Positions 57,835 to 64,000 of a stretch of 64,000 bases of DNA are shown piece by piece. Position 1 is the stretch's first letter; the number at the start of each line of letters is the position of its first letter. The position numbers were made by a program, and so were the translations under genes. The stretch covers positions 21,674,949-21,738,948 of the forward strand of contig CM038912.1 of the NCBI GenBank assembly GCA_021904315.1, written 5' to 3'. Source of the DNA: Sphagnum magellanicum. Lineage: Eukaryota; Streptophyta; Sphagnopsida; Sphagnales; Sphagnaceae. The notes beneath the pieces are model-generated. The model made no database searches and was not told the origin of the DNA. It saw only the letters and a list, made by a program, of their open reading frames with translations.

Positions 57835-58817
57835 TGTCGCAACCTTAGCTTTGGGCTCGCGACCAAGGCAAAGGGAATTGCAAGGGTGCGGGCCAAAGGA
57901 AAGCCCGGGAGTTAAGCCAAGAGGATGCCCCGGAGTTAAGGCAAGAGGAAGCCCGGGAGTCACATCACATACTCCTAGGAGTGTGAGAAAGTGTTAGAAA
58001 GTGTGAGGGAGTGAACCCTCACACTCCCAAGGCAACTCCCACTTTGGGAGATGAGTCCCGGTGGACTCCCGAAGCTTCAGAGAGCAATTGCAGGGGTCAA
58101 ACCTCAATAAATTATGGCGTTATTTATATCATTGAAAAGCTCTTGAAGCGTAGATATCTAAAATGAGCTCGCATTGCTCATTTGGACATCTGAAACACAA
58201 GTTATGGCCAAAAGAAGGGTCGGGAGTCGAATTCCCGGGAGTCTGCCAGTTTTGACTCCCAACGACTAAAAGTCGTGAATCGACCCAAAATACTTAGTTG
58301 CAGAGAACGTGCGACATACCGTTGGAAAGGTCTCGACGAGACCTACAACTTTGCTTTAGATTGCATTGCGATCCGAGGTCTGCTCGCAAAGTTATGGGGC
58401 TCCAAAGTCCCGGGAGTCCCATTTGGCGCGATTTCGGGACTCCCACTCGGGAGTCCCGGGAAAAATAGCCATTTGGATGTAGCCTCCGTGGAGAGCTGCA
58501 GAGTATACTATAAGGGGGAAGGTGGTGGCTTCCCCCAAGTCCGGGCCGTGGTGAGTCTTGTGTGTCCGTGTTGCCGGTGGCTCGTCCTAGCACCAAGGGT
58601 GTTCCAACTTTGCACTAACCACTTTGTGTGGGTTATGTGTAGGCCCGTGTGAGTGACTAAAGCTTGTCAACTCTTCCTAGTCCCATCCCGGAGCTCCAAC
58701 CCGCCCCTCTACCCCTCAAAGGGTTGTGAACTAGGGAGCGTGCTCCAACTCCTCCTTATTTCGTTGCTTTATACTTGGGCTCACATTTGAGTCCCTTGAG
58801 GAGTTAGGGGTGCGTCA
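57835..58817 (+). repeat. LTR family A, solo LTR with perfect target duplication
   Basis: This 983-bp LTR, TGTCGCAACC...GGGGTGCGTCA, is flanked on both sides by ATGGT (57830-57834 and 58818-58822). No internal retroelement sequence remains, so it arose by LTR-LTR recombination. It carries a 10-bp perfect stem with a 4-base loop (58435-58458), a TATA-like actataaggggga (58506-58518), and many CpGs. Removing it plus one ATGGT joins the two halves of the gypsy-3 integrase. Orientation is inferred from the TATA-like box. Confidence 0.95.
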
Positions 58818-58822
58818 ATGGT

Positions 58823-59330
58823 CAAGTAGGTTTTGGAATTATCCTGTGAATTTTGATCCTTGATCAATAAGGCACTTAGCATAAACCCAAACCTACTTAA
58901 GACCTGTTGTAAGAAAGCCTGGCTGGTGCTATGTGATGACTTCTCTGGCAATCCAACAAGCTTGACCCATTTTGAAAACAGTTCAATCATAATCATGATG
59001 TAAACATTACCCCTAAAGGTTTGTGGTAACTCTCCAGCTAAATCACATGACCAGTGATAGAACATGCCTTGAATAAGGAGTGGAGAAAGCGTGAGCTGTC
59101 AAGAGGAGAAGGAAATTTTCACCCTATCACATTGTTCACACCTAGCGATGACGTTTCGAACTTGAACATACATACCTCTCCAATGGTAATGAGGAGCGAG
59201 AAGACTATAAGTACGCTTAATTCCAAAATGTCCAAGCTCTGAATGTACTTTTTGAATAAAACCAAGTTATTCATGTGGTGGAGGAACCACTCTGTCACCT
59301 TGTGGTAAGCATTGGACGAGGTGATTGTCC
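58823..59330 (-). pseudogene. gypsy-3 integrase, zinc finger and proximal core
   Basis: It reads VHSELGHFGIKRTYSLLAPH, then HYHWRGMYVQV, ARCEQCDRVK (HHCC finger complete) and a stop. 58823-59065 has the core: WSCDLAGELPQTFRGNVYIM (first Asp), FSKWVKLVGLPEKSSHSTSQ, and after a frameshift LIDQGSKFTG, a stop and FQNLLDH (second Asp). The solo LTR cuts in right after LLDH. Confidence 0.88.
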
Positions 59331-59960
59331 TTCCATGAATAGCATTTGGACCGTTGTTATATGCGATCCCAATGACTTGATGTAACTTGGGGAGAGTATT
59401 CCCCATGCTGAAAAAACCTTAGTGTGTCCAAGTCCTCCCATATATCCACAATGGGATGCTCAACCAGGTTACATTGCAATAGTGCAAAATAACTAGATGC
59501 ATAAGATACATGTATTGCAGGAATCTGGTCAAAGTTTTGCCTAGCTTCTAAAAAATCTTCAAAGGTAATGAGGGGTCTTTGCGATGTGGTATCCATGTTT
59601 TGATGTGTAATACTAGTTCGGTGAATAACCTTAAACTCATACTCTTAAAGTATAAATGCCCAACGAGCTAATTTACTAATAAGCTTGTCGTTGGTCATCA
59701 ACCATTTCATAAGCTGGTGGTCGGTATATAAAATGAACTTGGTGCCATAAAGATAGGGCCTAAAATGTATAACGGCCCATACAACAATAAAACACTTCCC
59801 CTCATATGAAGAGTAATTGCTCTCAGCCTTGTCGTTGCTTCAAGATGCATAGGCGATAACATATTCTTTGCTTTCTTCATCAAGTTGGCCAAGAATAACA
59901 CCAATACCAAAAGCATTCTAGTAAATGTGTAAAATGAAAACCTTACCGAAATCAAGTTTT
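59331..59960 (-). pseudogene. gypsy-3 RNase H and linker
   Basis: Readable parts are GIGVILGQLDEESKEYVIAY, ESNYSSYEGKC (Glu region), WAVIHFRPYLYGTKFILYTD (HFRxYL..YTDH motif) and TSITHQNMDTTSQRPLITFE, followed by the linker DQIPAIHVSYASSYFALLQC. Frames change once or twice. Confidence 0.85.
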
Positions 59961-60870
59961 CTTAGAATGGGGAATTCTGAAAGCTTTTCCTTGAATGTAT
60001 CAAAAGCTTCCTGACCTCTTCACTCCATGTCCAAGTAACATCCCTCTTTAACAATGCATAGAGAAGATGAATAATAGCATTAAAGTCTTGGATATAAATG
60101 CTATAATAATTACATAGTCTGATGAAGCTCCTTAAAGTGTGAAGATCAGTAGGATTGGGCATCTCCAAAATGGCTACTACTTTGGCCCAATGAGCCATAT
60201 ATTATTTGGCAAAATTTTGTGTCCAAAGTAGACTACTAAGGCAATAGCAAACTCACATTTTTTAGGATGAATCTTCATATTGACTTCATGGAACCTCTTG
60301 AATAATTCCTTAAGATGAGCCAAGTGCTGTAGGAATCCCTTGTTATGCACTAGGACGTCATCTATGTAACACTTCAGGAAATCTACCCCTTTGAAAACCT
60401 AGTTCGTGACTCGTTGAAAAAAGATAGGTGCATTCTTCAATCCAAAAGGTATCACAAACCATTCCCACAACTTGTTGTTTCCATGGAATGTCATTTTCTT
60501 GTGATCCTTCGTAACGAGCACAATTTGGTTAAAGCCTTCCCTTAAATCCACAATTACGAAAATGTTTGAATCTCTAATGCTATCAAACAATTCTTCAAGG
60601 ATGGGCATGGGGTACATGTCTTAAGGTGTAACCAAGTTCAAAGGCCTGTAATCCCCGCACATCCTTTTTTTAATCCATAATCCAACTAAATCTTTCTTTG
60701 CTAGCATTATTGTAACGGCTACAAAATCAAAACTTGATGGCTGAATGAGACTAGCCTCATGGAGCTCTTTGCATCTTTCATCTACCAATTCCCACTAATG
60801 CTTGCTCAACCTATGCCTCCTCTGATAGATGGGTGCCTCATATGTAAGGTCTATAGATAACTGCATGGTT
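59961..60870 (-). pseudogene. gypsy-3 reverse transcriptase
   Basis: It begins with DLGRCKTMQLSIDLTYEAPI (~60860-60915) and continues with KKRMCGDYRPLNLVTP, then FVIVDLREGFNQIVLVTKDH, WFVIPFGLKNAPIFFQRV and the active-site box KCYIDDVLVHNKG (YIDDV at 60354-60368, intact). HEVNMKIHPKKCEF and LHTLRSFIRLCNYYSIYIQD (thumb/connection) follow. There are several stops. Confidence 0.9.
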
Positions 60871-61019
60871 TTACACCTACCTAAGTCTTTCATTAAGAAT
60901 GTGAACACATTCTCATATTTAATTAACAAGTCTATGACTTTGTCGTTCTCCTTCTTGGTGAGTTGGTTCCCCATAATGAAAAGGTAGTTGGAAACACATG
61001 GAATGGAGATGGAAAGTGT

Positions 61020-62280
61020 GTTTGAAAACCTAGTGATTGGGTTCTCCACTATCCAACTGCATAGATTCATAGAAGGTTATAATTATTTCTCCAAAAGTTG
61101 ATGTACTCCCAAGTGTATTAGAAACAACTTGAGTCAAATTACATGGTACTTCCTCCCCCACATCACTAAAAGTGAAATGTTGAATGTTGAAGATAGGCAA
61201 ATGTACTTGGTCGAGGTGCCATGTATTCGCATCGACAGAATTGCAAGCTAATTGAATCAGTGCTAATGTTGAGTACATTTGAAAGAGTACATAGGTTACA
61301 ACCAACCATGTAAGGGAGTTCAAGTCCATGCCTCTCCCCAGTAGAACATTACATTCCAATCTAGTCACCTTGGTGTGACTAATAGTGTTAATTTGGAACC
61401 CCATAGCCCTTTTTCTTTCTTTTGGGCTTGGTTCATCCCAAGTGGCTGAAGCATGATGATACACCAAGCCTAGTCCATTTCCTTGAAAGGCGTGTGTTCC
61501 TAGGAAGGAAACAAAGGTGGGCCAAGCACCTCTTGGTTATCCTATTATGTTCGCAAGAAACCAAGGAGGTTTTTCTTGCCTTGTAACTGGTTGGTAAGAG
61601 CTCTGATCATCTAATATATGAGAAACCTGCAAGTTAGGGTTTTTGATGGTGTATTTCAGAGACAACTATAAAACTAAAAATGCTGCAAGGTTCGTCCACT
61701 AATTGCGTAGCTGGTGTACATAGGAACCACATTGTGTCGTATCGAATAAGAACGACTCTCCAAGGTAATGCTTAATTAACGTGTAGTGTTCTTAAACTTT
61801 CTCCTTCTTATCAAGATGAGAAGGGGTGTTTTCAATTATATAACCAAGAGTAGGAGAAATGGATTGAGCCCATGTGATCAATTGTACCATGTCTATGAAG
61901 AAGTTGGATCTTGTGTCATTCCAACCTTCTCCAAATCCAATTGCTAAAAATCCTTAACACTCCCAACTTGAAATGATGAGCTCCACGGGGCCAAGTAATT
62001 CCATATGTTTCTTTTGAATTAGTTATACATCAGAGGGCAAGAAAGTGAAACTAGCCTTCCATGCGATGGTTACAAACTATTGTGGAAATCTAGCTATGAA
62101 TTCCATCATTTTTAATGTCGTCACTTGCCTTATAATAGGATCAATGTCTATGTCAAAATACCTCCAAACCACCATCCCTGACTGTAGTAGGGCTTCAAAA
62201 GTTGTACCAATACCACCAAAGAGCTTTAGTAATGTAATCCCCTCCTTAAATGGCATCCCAGTGATTAGTTGATGAAATAT
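61020..62280 (-). pseudogene. C5 cytosine DNA methyltransferase domain inside gypsy-3 pol
   Basis: One continuous frame from 62280 to about 61030, broken only by seven stops, holds the C5-methyltransferase motifs in linear order. They are I TLLKLFGGIGTTFEALLQSG (62206-62226 core, SAM binding), II YFDIDIDP, and IV GPVELIISSWEC with the catalytic Cys at 61957-61959 and a stop in the next codon. Then come VI GYIIENTP (Glu at 61831-61833), VIII QCGSYVHQLRN (61700-61733), a target-recognition stretch, IX PSPKERKRAMGF (61393-61425) and X NVLLGRGMDLNS (61318-61352). The LLGR form of motif X and the VIII region resemble DNMT3-like enzymes; EC replaces the usual PC. It lies between retropepsin and RT. 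It would transfer methyl from SAM to cytosine; this copy is inactive. Confidence 0.9.
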
Positions 62281-62985
62281 TGGTTTAATCGGTTTGCCAT
62301 GGCCCTCCATGTTTTCAAAATTAAACGGAGCTTTGACTAAAGGCTCGTGGGCTACTTTGAACCTTCGTAAAACCTCTGGTCCATGTTGAATGTTCGTAGG
62401 AACCACCCTTAAGCTTTTAGTAACTTGGGTGTAAATTGTCTCATTTTCATCTCCTTCTATCCACTTGTGGTTAGCTTGTTGGATGTAGGAAATGGTGTGT
62501 GCTTCCTTAAACATACAATGGTGAGCCATAGGACTATGGTTCCCATGTAAATCAAGGGGTATGTATCCCAGGTGGTGGCCATCAGTCTCCCAATCCACTC
62601 AGTAGTATGCATGTTCGAACCAGTTGTTAATTATGAAACATGGTGAAAACAAGGCCTCATGCCCAATGAACACATTGTAACTGGTGGCATTGGTGACTAA
62701 ACATCTTACTTGTAGGCAAAGCTCCTGATCTATACCTTCATTGAAGTTAAATGCAATCAAATCTGAGTTCTTCCAAAGTACCTCCTCTACGCTCCCACTA
62801 GTGATGTGAATTTGTCACATAAATTTTCGTAGTTTAGAATTGAGCATGCCTATCTTCTTGGCAAATTGAACTCCAAAAATCACTAGTTGGGCACCTATAT
62901 CAAGAAGTACCACTCTAGGTGTATGTCCTCCCACCTGGATTGTTGACTAAGTATTGTCAATAACAACAACTCCGGTGGCGATGGA
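62281..62985 (-). pseudogene. gypsy-3 retropepsin and linker to methyltransferase
   Basis: TIQVGGHTPRVVLLDIGAQL contains the active-site Asp (codon 62899-62901) in DIGA, from D-T-G-A by one change. VIFGVQFAKKIGML and a central region ending TSYNVFIGHEALF (flap/C-terminal half) follow. 62598 downward reads DGHHLGYIPLDLHGNHSPMA and RRFKVAHEPLVKAPFNF up to the methyltransferase. Few lesions are visible apart from stops. Confidence 0.85.
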
Positions 62986-64000
62986 AGTTCTCTCATTAAA
63001 CACCACCTTCAAAAATGAGTGAAACTTTGTGGAAAAAATGACTATCCACAACACCTTTGTTGAATAACAAATCCACAAGTGAAGTGTTTTTAGTTCCCTT
63101 TTAATATGTGAATATAAAATTAGAGGTAGGAAAGCCCACTAATTTAGCCATGTTAGAACTAGTGACCAAATCACGAACACCATCTACAACATGTGAACCA
63201 ATTGAGTGTCTTTCCAAGGTGTTGGATGGGACCCTTGTAGCATGTGGATCAAGGATCGGTAAAGGACCTGATGCAATGTTCAAGGTATCCTTTAGTACTA
63301 CAATTATGTCCTTGGTGCTTAACTTCAAATCTTGAAAACTAAACAACAATGTACTCACAAGCTTTTGTGCCACCTCACACATTTGAAGTTAGCACTCCAT
63401 AAGCTAATCAGTGGAAAATCGTGTGTTTTCCTAATGTACATGTACTTCTAGAACACAAGAATTTGATGCCCTAGCAGCTTGCGGTGTAGTAGTCTCCTCC
63501 CCCTTTGCCAACAAGATGCATTCTTCTTCCGTGTTGAAAGGACGAAAAGATTGTGGCATGACTACTTGAGCTCCTCTAGCCCTGGTAATAGGACTTGAAC
63601 CTGATGCGAGTCCATTAATCTAAATTACCTACTTAGTGGCAAAAACTCTAGGTGCCACACTAGCTTTTTGTGCCACAAACTAGGAAGGGCAAAAATAAGT
63701 GGCAAATTTTGGTGTGAGACTAAAATTGTGTGCACTAAAAAGAACATACTCCCTAACCATGGCATCGTGCGAGAGGCCATAGAACGACCTAAAAGGTCCC
63801 TCCCGTGATCTTGAACCCTATACAGGTTAAGCATGATTAGCTAGTTGGGAATACTTGCCTTTTAGATTAGTAAGTTGGGCCCTTAATGAATCGAGTTCAT
63901 TTTGCAGAGTTTGAACTTGAGCGGCATGGGCTTGAAGCACCTCCCTCTTGTCAGCATTGTGCTCCTTCTTAACATTCTCACTGGAATTACCCTTAGTGGG
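62986..64000 (-). pseudogene. gypsy-3 gag-like region (continues beyond window)
   Basis: From the right edge it reads NVKKEHNADKREVLQAHAAQ and NELDSLRAQLTNLKGKYSQL (coiled coil, 63840-63960), then FRSFYGLSHDAMVREYVLFS, ITRARGAQVVMPQSFRPFN and VRDLVTSSNMAKLVGFPTSN (63101-63382 frame). No CCHC knuckle was seen in this part. The assignment as gag or gag-pol linker rests on position upstream of protease. Confidence 0.65.

Larger units (their letters stand above)
56981..64000 (-). mobile_element. Ty3/gypsy element gypsy-3 carrying a C5 DNA methyltransferase and a PHD-like finger
   Basis: Read on the minus strand from the right edge, the order is gag, retropepsin, cytosine-C5 methyltransferase, RT, RNase H, integrase (zinc finger, core, C-terminus), PHD-like Cys/His finger and polypurine tract. 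The integrase core is split by a later solo LTR. The 5' end lies beyond the window. All parts carry stops, mostly explicable as CAA/CAG/TGG to TAA/TAG, plus a few indels, so the copy is inactive. It differs from gypsy-1 and gypsy-2 in RT and integrase sequence. Confidence 0.9.

Noticed and set aside
57812..57997. Pro/Gly-rich ORFs on both strands in LTR-A
   Set aside because: They arise from the cccgggagt-type repeats of the LTR; no real gene is expected.
61020..62280. Independent host methyltransferase gene inserted by chance in gypsy-3
   Set aside because: It has no introns, is on the same strand, lies exactly between protease and RT, and is flanked by pol text without target duplications. 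An integral domain is the simpler reading, but other copies must confirm it.

Overview
This window looks like nuclear DNA of a land plant with a large, repeat-rich genome. A gymnosperm or another non-flowering vascular plant is my best guess, but this is inference. The evidence is Ty1/copia and Ty3/gypsy elements with plant-type structures, primer-binding sites resembling plant initiator-tRNA-Met sites (TGGTATCAGAGC), a CACTA-type DNA transposon, a Raf-like kinase relic, and one intron-containing gene with GT..AG introns. The DNA is AT-rich and poor in CpG, except for the gene island (about 38-44.4 kb) and one young LTR.

Layout: 1-4.5 kb holds the 3' part of a Ty3/gypsy element (gypsy-1) and its putative LTR. 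An intronless kinase pseudogene follows at 4.55-5.25 kb. A truncated LTR of family A (7.1-7.8 kb) runs straight into a ~124-bp tandem repeat (7.8-8.33 kb), then a truncated copia copy (8.85-9.87 kb). From 12.2 to 29.6 kb lies one degraded gypsy element (gypsy-2) opened by two later insertions. A 3.2-kb CACTA-like element (14044-17264, TSD TAA) splits its protease, and a complete copia element (22624-28716, minus strand) splits its extra downstream ORF. A reverse-oriented family-A LTR (29590-30591) follows. 30.7-36.4 kb is mostly featureless.

36.4-43.6 kb is a genic island: a minus-strand multi-exon gene of unknown function. It has an EAR-type LDLN motif, in-frame tandem repeats of about 42-46 residues and a SUMO-interaction-like motif, and part of it is copied in inverted orientation next door. 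46.1-46.4 kb is a 59-bp minisatellite and 48.2-54.3 kb is a second complete copia element.

The most remarkable part is 57.0-64.0 kb. It is a minus-strand Ty3/gypsy element (gypsy-3) with the order gag - protease - C5 cytosine DNA methyltransferase - RT - RNase H - integrase - PHD-like zinc finger - polypurine tract. Methyltransferase motifs I, II, IV, VI, VIII, IX and X can be read in a single frame that is interrupted only by stop codons, without frameshifts. A 983-bp solo LTR with a perfect 5-bp duplication (ATGGT) sits inside its integrase core. The element is dead here, but its architecture would give a retrotransposon its own DNA-methylation writer and a chromatin-reader-like finger.

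Almost every coding feature is decayed. Many lesions are C-to-T/G-to-A changes (CAA/CAG to TAA/TAG, Cys to Tyr), as expected for old, methylated transposon DNA.
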